Source: Ampelocalamus luodianensis (lineage: Eukaryota; Streptophyta; Magnoliopsida; Poales; Poaceae). From it: a stretch of DNA of 64,000 nt. The notes beneath the pieces were generated by a model, which was not told where the DNA came from, did not search any database, and saw nothing but the letters and a program-made list of their open reading frames with translations. Position numbers and translations under genes: made by a program. This document shows positions 54,392 through 64,000 of this stretch, piece by piece (the stretch's first letter is position 1; each line of letters opens with the position of its first letter). The stretch covers positions 20,466,875 to 20,530,874 of the forward strand of contig CM070623.1 in assembly GCA_036346255.1 (NCBI GenBank), written 5' to 3'.

Positions 54392-55985
54392 GAAGACGCC
54401 CTCATCACTTTCCTCCGAGCAAACGCAGATGTCTTCGCGTGGCAAGCATCCGACATGCCTGGAATCCCGGAAGTGATCGAAGCACAGAGCTAGCTTTACG
54501 GCACGATAAACTACGTAAAATAAAAGTTACGTAGATTTGCCACGATCGGCGAGATGCTATTAGGTCGAATTAGACAAGTTGCTTAAAGCGGGCTTCATAA
54601 GAGAAGTCAATCACCCGAGTGGTTGGCCAACCTTGTAATGGTTAGAAAGTCGAGCGGCAAATGGCGTATGTCGTGAGACTTTCTCGATCTTAATAAAGCT
54701 TGTCCAAAGATGATTTCCCTTTACGTTGTATCGATCGGTGGTTGACTCTCTTGCGGGATGTGAGATGTTGAGTTTTCTAGATGCATATTGCAGTTACAAC
54801 GGATCGGTATGTCAAGAAGATGAAGAAAAGACCGCATTTATTACACTATTTGGAATTTTTTGCTATGTCAAAATGCCATTCGGTTTAAAAAATGCTGGAA
54901 CTTCTTTTCAGCGTTTGATGCAAACGACTTTTGCTCCTCAACTAGGCCGAAACTTGGAAGCCTATGTTGACGATCTAGTCGTAAAAAGCAGCAAACGGCT
55001 CAAACATATCACAAACTTACAGGAGACTTTCGACAACCTCAGAAAACACCACTTGAAGTATAAACCCGAGAAGTGTGTGTTCGGGGTCTCTTCAGGAAAA
55101 TTACTTGGATTCTTAGTCTTTGCACGGGGAATCGAAGCAAATCCTGAAAAGATAAAAGCCATCAATCAGATGCGCCCCCCGACTACGAAAAAAGAAATCC
55201 AGAAACTCACAGGATGCATGGCGGCGTTAAGTTGTTTCATCGCACGCCTGGGAGAGAAAGGACTGTCTTTCTTCAAACTTCTAAGGAAACATGATGGCTT
55301 CGAGTGGTCAGAAGAGGCTAACCTAGCCTTTGAGGAAGTCAAGAGGTATCTTACGAGTGCTCTCGTTCTAGTTTCCCCGAAACCAGAAGAGACACTCTTA
55401 ATTTATCTAGCTGCCACGCCACGAGCGATGAGCGCGATCTTTGATCGTAAAATGTGAGAATGTACAACGACCGGTTTACTACGATAGTGAAGTTTTACGG
55501 ACCTAAGGAGCGTTACCTCGGGTTCAAAAGCTTCTATATGCCCTCCTCATGTCTTGAGAAGCTGCGGCATTATTTTTGACGCACAAACTAGTTGTGCCGT
55601 CCGAGTTTCCCTGGGAGCGATCCTCGAATAGGAAAACAATGGGGCGCATGGCAAAATGGCGATCGAACTTGGGGCGTTCGACATCCATTTCGTGTCGACG
55701 GCCATTAAATCGGATCTTGGCGGACTTTGTCGCGAATGGACAAATCTGAACTGTTCGGGGATCCCGATCTGATTCCCACGACCGATTGCGCGATGTACTT
55801 TGACGGATCACTTACGATAAGTGGCTCGAAGTGGGTTGGTCTTGGAATCTCCTAGGAGAGACCTTAAAGTATGCTATACAATTAAACTTTGGACCACTAA
55901 CAATGTGGCGAGTACGAAGGTTTGCTAGGCGGCATACGAGCGCAAAGCGCTCTCGATTCGGCGACTCTTGGTGAGAGGAGCGCGT
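54392..55985 (+). pseudogene. RT and RNase H remnant of element J
   Basis: The gag-protease frame continues to FAWQASDMPGIPEVI (54434-54478), then indels begin. RT motifs: KLLKAGFIREVNHP-like traces, EDEEKTAFIT (54817), FCYVKMPFGLKNAG (54859) and the catalytic YVDDLVVKS (54961-54987). RT end and tether: GIEANPEKIKAINQM (55129), TGCMAALSCFIARL. RNase H traces continue to a LKYAIQLNF-like stretch (55866) and stop near 55980. Frame changes at about 54480, 54590, 54690, 54795 and after 55457. Integrase is not in view. Confidence 0.8.
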
Positions 55986-56026
55986 GAGGACCCCGGTTAT
56001 TGGAAATGTTACTAATTAAATTCATC

Positions 56027-59000
56027 TGTAGCACAATTATTAATGAAGGAACAGTCTTTGCTCCTTTATTAATACCGGGCTAAAGATATAAATTTAACTA
56101 GTGACAAATCCGATAAGCAGATTCGGATATATATGATTCTCAATGGTTCCCGGGATCAATGACCATTGCATATATATCCTTCATCAACATTGCATCAAAC
56201 ACATACAAGTCATACATTGATATAATTAAACATAAGGTTACATCATTACATTAATACTACAATATTAAGTGACTTGGTTACTTTAATGATATCTGACGGA
56301 AGCAAAATAAGCGGAAAAGGTCCACCAATGGCCCCATCCACCCGCGAGCAATTGCGTGGAGGAAAGAAGTAGCGCTACTCGTTAGCGTCACCACGATCGG
56401 CGCTAACGGGTACTTCATCTGAAAACCATCCTCACGCAACAATAGGTGGTAGCACCTTGAGTACGGAAGGTACTCAGCAAGTCTTACTCAAACTAATAAA
56501 ATAAAGTGGTGATTAGAGCCTAACCAAAGGGTAGAGTTTTTACATGCATAAGGTTACAACGAGGAAGGTATAAAGGTTCAAATTTGCATAAGCGATACAT
56601 CTTAACCTACAAAGGCTAAATTTTGATAAAGCGATTTAATAAATCAAAGTTTGCTTAAAGCAGATAAGTAAATGGCTTAAAAGTAAATGATGCGATGCAT
56701 GATTCCCTCATGCGGCGAAAATAAACCAAAACCAGATTTTGAACATCAAAACTTCTATCAGATGACATCAATTCAAGTTATCGTCCATGACCGTGGACAC
56801 GGCTATTGACAGTTTATACCTGCGGGGTGTACATCTTTACCCACATGACTTAGCTAGCCCATTGCCTTGGATGCCTCGAATGATGACATACTTCCTTTGG
56901 TATGCGGCCAGGAAACTAAGATTTGGTATTTTCAACAAGCCAACACTATTGAGTTGGACCCCATGTGTGAACTAATCCCATAGTGTAGGCTACACCACCC
57001 ACTAACCACAGGGCACACATGTTGTGTCGATGTGCCGATCAAACAATTTAAAAGCAATTGGGCTCACCACCCATAATAGAATGCTATCGGCACCATTAAG
57101 GTATCGTATATGCGGACGAGGCACATATACGCCCTCACCCTCCTAAGAACATCGTCTTGACATACAAAGCTCACATGGCATAAGACACAGTCCTCGGACC
57201 TAAGCATCTATGCCATGCAAGGCCAATACACATATCCTTACTCTCCTGTTTCCAACTCAATAGTCTCAACATTTTACTTAACCAAGCAGCGCCCATACCT
57301 TGCATGTGGAAATGCGTGGGGACTTGAATTGAATAATCGAGTTCGGTCCTTAATTAACCGGACAAGTCCACCACAAAACCCAATCTCGTACGAAAGCACC
57401 ATCACTAGCTTCCTCTTGTCGGATCAATTTGAATTTCAAATACAAGTGATTTAAAGCTGGACAAAGAGTTTGAAAATGACAATAGTTGGTTGTGATTCCC
57501 ATGTTTGACAAGATATGCTTGTCAAACTCTAAAATCTCTAGATGCATATCTAAGCCAAATCGAGAATAGACCATATATTATACGATTACTACACTAGAGT
57601 TGAGTGTATGGTCATAATCAAGGTAATCCACCATGTCGGTCATAGCTAGCTATTACAAGTCACATTTTGTATTTTAGACAAATAGCATGCAGAGATATCA
57701 CTGAATTTGTAAAGACTATTGTACAAAATCTGGGTTCAATATGGTGCAAAGAGGATGCTTGCCTTGGTAATAATAAACTTACATTGCGGAGTTACAGTTG
57801 CTCGAGAAAAGATTCAATTGCTTCAATAGAACCAGATTCTAAAAGAAACAATAAGATCCAATAAATACCAAAACTGACAATAAGTCCAACATGGAAGAAA
57901 TATGCATGATCAATCTAGAAATGCATGATTACAGTATGCTCAAGCCATAACTACCCATAATAATGATAATAACCCATTATCTAGCTCACTGTTTTCAAAA
58001 GACAGAAATTAGAGTTTATTGCAAAGTTCCAGTTTTCAGATTTGAAAAGAGCTGAAAACAGGACAGATTGAAATTTTCAGAAAAAGAAGTATAGATCATG
58101 CAAAAGTTCATAAATGAATCTTAGCATGATCCCTTTAGGGTAATTAACATCCCAAACCAACCTTAGTCTAACCCTAACTAGTTAGATTACAAAAGCTAAA
58201 GCAAAAACCTATTTTGTCGGTTGAGCCGACAAGAAAACAGAGACAGATTTCAGCTAAGAGTCAAAATAGATGACGACAAGAATTGAAAGATCAACTTGTC
58301 ATGCTGCTAGGGTTTAGTCAAAACCTAAATAAGATGATAGGTTGACGGGAAGAACCTAAGTCTTGAAAATGACGGGAAAAACCGAAAGGTATAATATCAA
58401 CTTTTGATTTGAAGCAGGATTAAGCTCACGATGCTTAATAGAATGATTAACAATGAGCTCTAAGGTCCTTAAGATGCTCGAGATGTCAAAGCTAGGGTTT
58501 TATCTTACCAGAGGAAGAAAAACACCCAAGTTTCTGAAATCTGGATGTTGATCAACAGAGAGTTAAACTCTGATTTAACCTACAAAAGATACCAAATCTT
58601 TAATGCAGGGTAACATCAGTGCTTAGGGATAGATAAGCAAATGATAGGAGCAAAATCCCACTTTGGTGCAAGGAAGAAAATGAGCTCAGTGGTCAACAAT
58701 GGCTATGACTCCAAAAGCTAGGGTTTATATATGTGGGAGTTTAGCTACAGGGCAAGAAGGAAAGATCTAGAGTTGATGAGGTGTCCATTTAGCTAAACAT
58801 CCAAAAATTAGTGTATAATCTTTGGATAAATCCTCTCCTCTGCTCACAAAAATGGCTGTGCGCAGAGATAAGGAAGAAGAGAGGCAAAATATGACATGTG
58901 GGTCCCATTTGGCGATCCATGACATGTAGCGCTCTCACACGATCAAAAGAATATCGGCCGTTCGATTGGGAATGGGTGGTGTGATAAATAGAGGATTAAA

Positions 59001-60323
59001 TGATTTGAATCGGTACCAATTAATATGGACCGCACGATCGAGATCTCACGACGAGGATTAAAGCGGAGTTCAAAGGAATCTTGAGATCCCCTTTCAAATC
59101 GGGCGTTGGTTGAAATCAGCGCTTAGTTAAAGGATACACGTCACCTCCTTTAGATGCGATGGCGCAATACCGTTGGATTAAATTTCTACGGTCGGGATGT
59201 AAAATGGAGCCGGATGGTCGATTGCATACACCCATGTGGTCGCGCGATTGAAATCCAACGATCCACCGATTTTGGGCTTTAAAGGCCCACGGTCAAAATG
59301 GAGTCTTAGTAGAGATTGAAATCCAAAGGCCCACATTAACGCGCCTCGGGTTTCAAATAGAAATAAGCGATACCCATTGGATCAGGATGGGCGGCCACGA
59401 TTGTGCGGGGATCGGAGTCGTCGAATGCATACACAAATCGGGCCCACGATGAAGATCAATGGTCGGAAGGAGTGCGAGCTTTATAACACAGCGGGAAAAA
59501 GGGAAAAGCGTAGGATTTGAATCTAACGGTTGAGATAAAAGCGCCTTTAGGTTTAAAGCGAAAAGGCGTCACGGTTGGATTAGAAAGCGAGCGGTGGAGA
59601 TTGAATAGGGATCGGAGTTGTCGGTTGCATACAACGATCACGCTCGTTGGATTAAGATCAACGGCGAGATTTAAGTGGACACGTGGGCGCTCGCGGGCGT
59701 TATTGCCGCGCGTTCGATGGAAAATCGGCGGCTCATGTCGATCGTGGAGTTCGAACTCGCTTCGAGCGTGACGAGCGACAAATTTGATTGGGTTGGACCG
59801 AGACACATGAGGTGGGTCGCTACTGATGCAAAAGTCGGGTTTGGACCGGTTTGGTTGACCAAACCTTATTCATATATTTAAAAGGTTTGGTAGGACTTTA
59901 AAAATAGCAAATAAATTTATAAAATCATGAAATTTTCTTGTAAACTCTTTGGGATGATATATTTCCCAGATAAATTTCATAAACCACATTTCACTTTATA
60001 AAATACATAAATATCTATTTAGGGCGAAAATATTTATTTAAAGACCATAAATTTTCTTTAAGTCCAAATAATTTCTAAAAATGCAACAAAATATTTTTAG
60101 CCAAGATAATTTATCTAGGCTTTAATAAAAATACTTCAGTCATAATACAAGTGTTACCTTGTATTCCTTAAATATTCTAAGTAGGTTTTGGACTTTGGCT
60201 AAAAGGAAGGTTTTATTTAGTGCAAACAACTCCCAAGCGAGATTAAAACATTAATGATATGAGCAGTAGCCTATTCATGTTCATAATCTGATTATTCTGT
60301 TGATAAGATTGGGGTACATTACA
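56027..60323 (-). repeat. 3' LTR of element K (about 4.3 kb)
   Basis: The minus-strand start TGTAATGTACCCC at 60323 follows the purine tract directly. The far end is placed at 56027 (…TTGTGCTACA on the minus strand), where J homology stops just beyond. Inside, on the minus strand, CTTGCTGAGTAC/GTACTCAAG (56482-56456) and TTTTCAG^ATGAAG (about 56420) parallel the terminal hairpin and acceptor-like site of the other LTRs. The body otherwise holds no gene; runs of GATTGAAATCCAACGG-type words lie at 58970-59650. Confidence 0.65.
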
Positions 60324-60337
60324 AACCTACCCTTAAG
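60324..60337 (-). other. Polypurine tract of element K
   Basis: TCTTAAGGGTAGGT on the minus strand immediately before the LTR. Confidence 0.7.
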
Positions 60338-60544
60338 AAAAATCTCGTCCCGAGATTTGGAACAAGTTGGAGATCAAGAAGAAGTGAAATGGAAATGAAT
60401 TATGAGGAAATTCAACATCTGTTGTTTTGATTTCCTTCAAAGATAACAAAGAAGAATCTTACATAACAACATAGTGTTATTATTACATCTTTGTTTACAA
60501 TGCTTTGTTTAAACTTTCCTTTCTTGATCTAAAGGAAAGTACTA

Positions 60545-60700
60545 AACAACAAAAAGATGAGGGTGCTCAATCTGCATCAGATCTTCGCGCTCCCAAGTGG
60601 CTTCATCCTCGGAATGATTAGCCCATTGAATTTTCAAGAACTGTGAAGACGATTTCTTGTCCTGCGTTCCATTGTGTCGAGGATACATCTTGGTTGCTCT
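60545..60700 (-). pseudogene. Chromodomain remnant of element K
   Basis: The minus strand gives FLKIQWANHSEDEATWERED from about 60650 to 60570, the C-terminal half of a chromodomain. The N-terminal half is in another frame and includes a break near 60660. Confidence 0.7.
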
Positions 60701-60719
60701 TGATATGAAAGATCGAGTT

Positions 60720-61730
60720 GGAGATTAAGATGCTCATAGCGATTGCCTCAATAGGAACACGAAGGCATTTCTTTAATTGAGACACATGAAAAGTATCATG
60801 CTTGCTGAGAGTGATTGAGTAATTCAATTGGTAAGCTCTGACTCCTCGCTTGGCAATGATTCGGAAGGGTCCGATATAGCGAGTGCGAGCTTTCCTTTTA
60901 CAAAGCGATGAGTACCCTTCATGGGTGACACTTTAAGATAGACATGGTCATCTACCTCAAAGCTCAATTCACGGCGGCGATGATCGACATAGCTCTTGGC
61001 GAGGTATGCAGTTTTCAAACAATCTCGAATCGAGACGAACTTGCTCTTACGCTTCCTTTACCAAGTGCGGACCAAAGTATGATCTTTCACGGACTCGGAC
61101 CAATTCAATGGAGTCCTACAAGCTCTCCGTACAAGGCTTCAAAGGTGACATTTGAATACTTGCTTGGTAGCTATTATTGTAGGAAAATTCCACATATGGC
61201 AAAGATTTCTCCCAGTCTTTGCTATAAGATAGCACATAGGCTCGAAGAAGATCTTCCATCACTTGATTCACTCTTTCAGTTTGGCCACTAGTTTGAGGAT
61301 GATAAGCGATCTTGAAAGAGAGTTCGGTTCCCATAACTGATGAAGGCTATTCCAAAAGTGGGAAGTGAGCGAGGACCACGATCGAAACAATGATTTTAAG
61401 AACACCATGAAGACAAACAATTCTAGCAATATAAAGCTCGCTAATTGCTTGCCATTGAAATCGATCTGGCCGGAATAAAATGAGCCACTTTAGTTAAGCG
61501 ATCGATGATGACCCAAATGGCATCGGATCCTTGGAAGTCTTGGGAAGACGGTGACAAAATCCATACCGATCTCTTCCCACTTCCATTGGGGAATAGGCAA
61601 AGGTGAAGGGTACCGGTGGCGGATGTTCGGCTTTAACCCTTTGGCAAATATCACATTCGACAACATCTTGAGCAATTTGCCTCTTCATTTGGCTCCACCA
61701 AAATATTTTCTTCAAATCTGGTACATCTTG
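60720..61730 (-). pseudogene. Integrase remnant of element K
   Basis: Zinc-binding part FWWSQMKRQIAQDVVECDIC (from 61703), then PQWKWEEIGMDFV with the first core Asp (near 61565), AYHPQTSGQTERVNQVMEDL with the catalytic Glu (61310-61250), FSYNNSYQASI, and the C-terminus RRRELSFEVDDHVYLKVSPM (60990-60930) and AYQLNYSITLSKHDTFHVSQ (60840-60780). Frame changes at about 61510, 61400, 61110, 60900 and 60840. Catalyses insertion of the DNA copy; inactive as written. Confidence 0.8.
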
Positions 61731-61879
61731 GTACTCCCGGATGCAAAGAAAATTGGAATCATGAGCTTCTCGAGAATTAGACCCTTCAATGGAGGATCGC
61801 GAGTACTACCAAGCGATTGCGATGTCGAATCATCTGCGATCATCTTGAAAATTCGTTGGCTTTACACGCTTTCATATTC

Positions 61880-62480
61880 TCCTTGATTTGGCTACCTCGG
61901 CATCAGTTTCTGGGCCTTGAATCTGAGATTCTAATGTCGGCTCCACATGTAATGCTGGCGAGAATCCTTCTCCCACAAATTCAAGACTTAGGCGTAGAAA
62001 ATCAAAGACATAAGTCTCTTTGGCGAGTAAAGAGGATATGTAGTTGCATTGTGACTTTCTACTTAAGCGTCGCCACAACATTGGCTTTACGGGATGATAA
62101 TGAATACCCATGTCGTAGTCCTTGATCAGTTCAAGCCATCTTCGTTGTCTCATATTCAAATCAGTTGAGTGAATATGTACTTGAGCTTTATGATCGGTGT
62201 AGATTTCACAACGATTGCCTGAAGGTAATGTCGCCAAATCTTTAATGCATGGACCACGCGCCAATTCCAAATCATGAGTAGGATAATTAACTTCATGAGG
62301 GCAGCTGCAGGGATGCATATGCCACAACTCGGCCTTCTTGCATAAGTACACAACCAAGTCCATGGCGAGATGCATCGCAATAAATGTCGAAGCTCTTAGA
62401 ACATCCAGGAAGAGTAAGCTGGAGCTTTGGTCAAGAGGGTTCTCAAAAGTCGAAAACTCTCTTCACACTTAGTGACCATT
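61880..62480 (-). pseudogene. RNase H remnant of element K
   Basis: Minus strand: EVNYPTHDLELA (62300), CEIYTDHK (62208), QRRWLELIKDYDMGIHYHP (62140) and LSRKSQCN (62055). Frame changes at about 62260, 62230, 62170 and 62090. Order and motifs are those of the Ty3-gypsy RNase H. Confidence 0.75.
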
Positions 62481-62559
62481 CAAATTTCTTCCCTTTTTGT
62501 AAGAGTGAGTCAAAGGTCTAGCAATCTTGGAGAAATTTTCAATGAACCTCGGTAATAAC

Positions 62560-63230
62560 CCGCAAGTCCAAGAAAACTCGAATCTGGGACACTCTTGGGA
62601 GGCTTCCAATTTAGTACATCTTGTACCTTGCTTGGATCGGCAATGATACCTCCCTCGGATAACACATGCCCCAAAATGCAACCTCTACGAGCGAAAGCAC
62701 ATTTCTTGAACTTAGCATAAAGTCGATGCCGGCGAAGTGTTTCGGCACAAGTCGCAAATGTTGTTCATGATCCTTATCGGACTTGGAATAAATAAGGATG
62801 TCGTCAATGAACACGACAACGAACTTATCCAAGAATTCCATGAACACTTGAATTCATAAGATTCATGAAATATCTTTGGAGCATTGGTCGGACCAAAGGA
62901 CATAACGGTATACTCGTATAAACCATAACGAGTAGAAAGCTGTCTTAGGAATGTCCTCGGCTCTAACCTTGATCGATGATAGCCGATCGCAAATCAATCT
63001 TTGAAAAGACACGGGCACCAACCAAGCGATCAAAAAGATCATCAATTCGAGGTAGAGGATATTTGTTCTTGATAGTGACTTCATTTAACGGACGGTAATC
63101 CACACACATCAGTAAAGTGTTGTCTTTCTTCTTAACAAAGATTGCGGGCATCCCCAAGGTGAGGAACTTCGATCGAATGAAACCTTTGTCAAGCAATTCT
63201 CGAGTTGCTTCTTCAATTCAACCAACTCGT
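62560..63230 (-). pseudogene. Reverse transcriptase remnant of element K
   Basis: Minus strand: MLDKGFIRSKFLTLGMPAIF (63196), LLMCVDYRPLNEVTIKNKYP (63116), LPRIDDLFDRLVGARVFSKI (63060). The catalytic FIDDILIYSKSDKDHEQHLR is near 62812-62755. Between 62985 and 62850 indels at CCGG and CAG triplets shift the frame. Confidence 0.85.
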
Positions 63231-63389
63231 TGCGGGCATTCGATAAGGACTCACGGATATGGGAGCGATTCGGGAACTAGTTCAATTCGAACTCCACTTC
63301 GATGCGGAGGTAATCGGGAAGGTCTTGAGAAAGACATCAACATACTCACGGACAATTGGTGCGACTCCAAAGAAGGAGTGGTATCAACT

Positions 63390-63790
63390 TGGTGAGCACA
63401 AAGATGAGCCAAGCGCTTTAGAATGATAAACAACTTGAATGCCGTCGGCATTGGTCATAGAAATAGACCGTTGGGAACAATTGATTTGACCCTGGTTCTT
63501 GGAAAGCCAATCCATACCCAAAATGACGTCCAACCCTTTAGAGTCAATCACAATTAGGTTTGCTAAAAACTTCACCCCAAGGATTGTTATGTTGACCCCA
63601 CAACAAACCTGATCGGTTTTAAAGACCGACCCAGGTGATTGAATAATAAAAGATGGTTGGAGGGTATGCATGTCTAACTGATGTTGAACAGCAAAATGAC
63701 TGCTAATAAAAGAATGAGATGCCCGAGTCAAATAAAGCGATGAGCTGGTGAAATTAACTAGGAGCATACCCATAACAACCGGGTGTATCG
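63390..63790 (-). pseudogene. Aspartic protease remnant of element K
   Basis: Minus strand: the catalytic Asp-Ser-Gly segment lies near 63737 but is out of frame with the following SHSFISS because bases are missing beside it. The C-terminal LDVILGMDWLSKNQGQINC (about 63540-63483) is intact in frame. The break falls at the same motif as in element F. Confidence 0.75.
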
Positions 63791-63887
63791 GTAGCCTCTT
63801 GTGATGATCGGTTCACATGCCTGACTGGAGCGGATCGGCTTTAATAGGAGGCCTCTGCGAAGGTCTTGGCCGCCGCACAGAACTGGA

Positions 63888-64000
63888 TATGGTCGAGCGG
63901 AGGCAATCCTTCTTTGTTTTGCCACACACTTGTTGGCATAATGCCGGGCGACCACAATGATAACAGATAACCCACAGGTTAGCATTGTTAACAGGCGGGG
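63888..64000 (-). pseudogene. Gag zinc-knuckle remnant of element K (runs off window)
   Basis: Minus strand CYHCGRPG (about 63968-63945), then after a base loss in a CCGG, HYANKC: a C-x2-C-x4-H-x4-C knuckle split by one frame shift. Confidence 0.7.

Larger units (their letters stand above)
50543..56026 (+). mobile_element. Element J, Tat-lineage Ty3-gypsy retrotransposon (truncated in window)
   Basis: 5' LTR, TTGGCGCCGTCCGTGG primer region, long gag-protease frame, RT and RNase H, then interruption by element K inside RNase H. DGG-type protease motif, YVDDLVVKS and GCMAALS..IARLGEKGL place it in the Tat lineage (RIRE2/Retand relatives). There is no chromodomain in this lineage. Confidence 0.8.
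56027..64000 (-). mobile_element. Element K, minus-strand chromovirus (5' part outside window)
   Basis: Read on the minus strand from 64000: Gag knuckle, protease, RT, RNase H, integrase, chromodomain, purine tract, 3' LTR. Inserted into RNase H of element J. It is the second chromodomain-bearing lineage in the window and differs from F in LTR and in protein sequence. Confidence 0.8.

Overview
The window looks like a slice of intergenic heterochromatin from a grass genome (Poaceae; Oryza or a close relative is my guess). It is built almost entirely of nested LTR retrotransposons. I see no intact protein-coding gene, rRNA, tRNA or CRISPR array. The evidence is Ty3-gypsy LTRs of the form TGTAATACC...GGTGTTACA with an initiator-Met-tRNA primer binding site (TGGTATCAGAGC), chromodomain-bearing pol remnants, a Tat-lineage gypsy element, SIRE-like copia pieces, and a two-exon scrap of the plant TOR kinase gene.

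Layout. Positions 1-40579 form one nest. The host element is E: its 5' part lies left of the window, its internal pieces are at 7546-8164, 23957-26628 and 37770-38453, and its 3' LTR is 38454-40579. Inserted into E are element A (1-7545), solo LTR D (8165-8753 plus 22078-23951, target-site duplication GGCCA) and solo LTR G (26629-26858 plus 36064-37769). D is split by element B (8754-22072, duplication TAGAA). B's 3' LTR is split by element C (12272-20951, duplication CTATT). G is split by element F (26859-36063), the only member of the nest with recognisable gag, protease, RT, RNase H, integrase and chromodomain. A, C and E carry a related, about 4 kb, non-coding interior and are LARD-like non-autonomous elements. 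B has an interior of only 487 bp.

Right of the nest: a broken minus-strand TOR fragment (40600-40923), a GC-rich block with a hAT-like terminus (41831-42476), LTR-like DNA (42994-45490), two head-to-head SIRE-like copia remnants (45491-49784), an LTR fragment (49793-50542), a Tat-lineage element J (about 50543-56026) with a 3 kb gag-protease frame broken only by nonsense codons, and a minus-strand chromovirus K whose 3' LTR is about 4.3 kb (56027-60323) and whose pol runs off the right edge.

The most interesting signal is inside the 2.0-2.5 kb LTRs of A-G. Unrelated-looking families share one architecture: a TATA-like box, a GAA-rich purine tract ending in a CAAG^GGTAAC donor-like site, an intron-like stretch made of three or four diverged repeats about 180 bp apart, an acceptor-like site, a short exon-like block of about 60 nt ending in a GC-AG-type donor (AG^GCAAGT), then five to seven consecutive hairpins whose stems differ between families but still pair while some loops stay constant, a last GAGTC/GACTC hairpin, and a second acceptor-like site (TTTTAG^GTACC). 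This suggests a spliced, structured leader carried by the LTR.

Many coding breaks in F, K and pol of J coincide with CAG/CTG/CCG/CGG trinucleotides, where copies of the same LTR also disagree. Part of the apparent decay may therefore be base-calling error at CHG-methylated sites.
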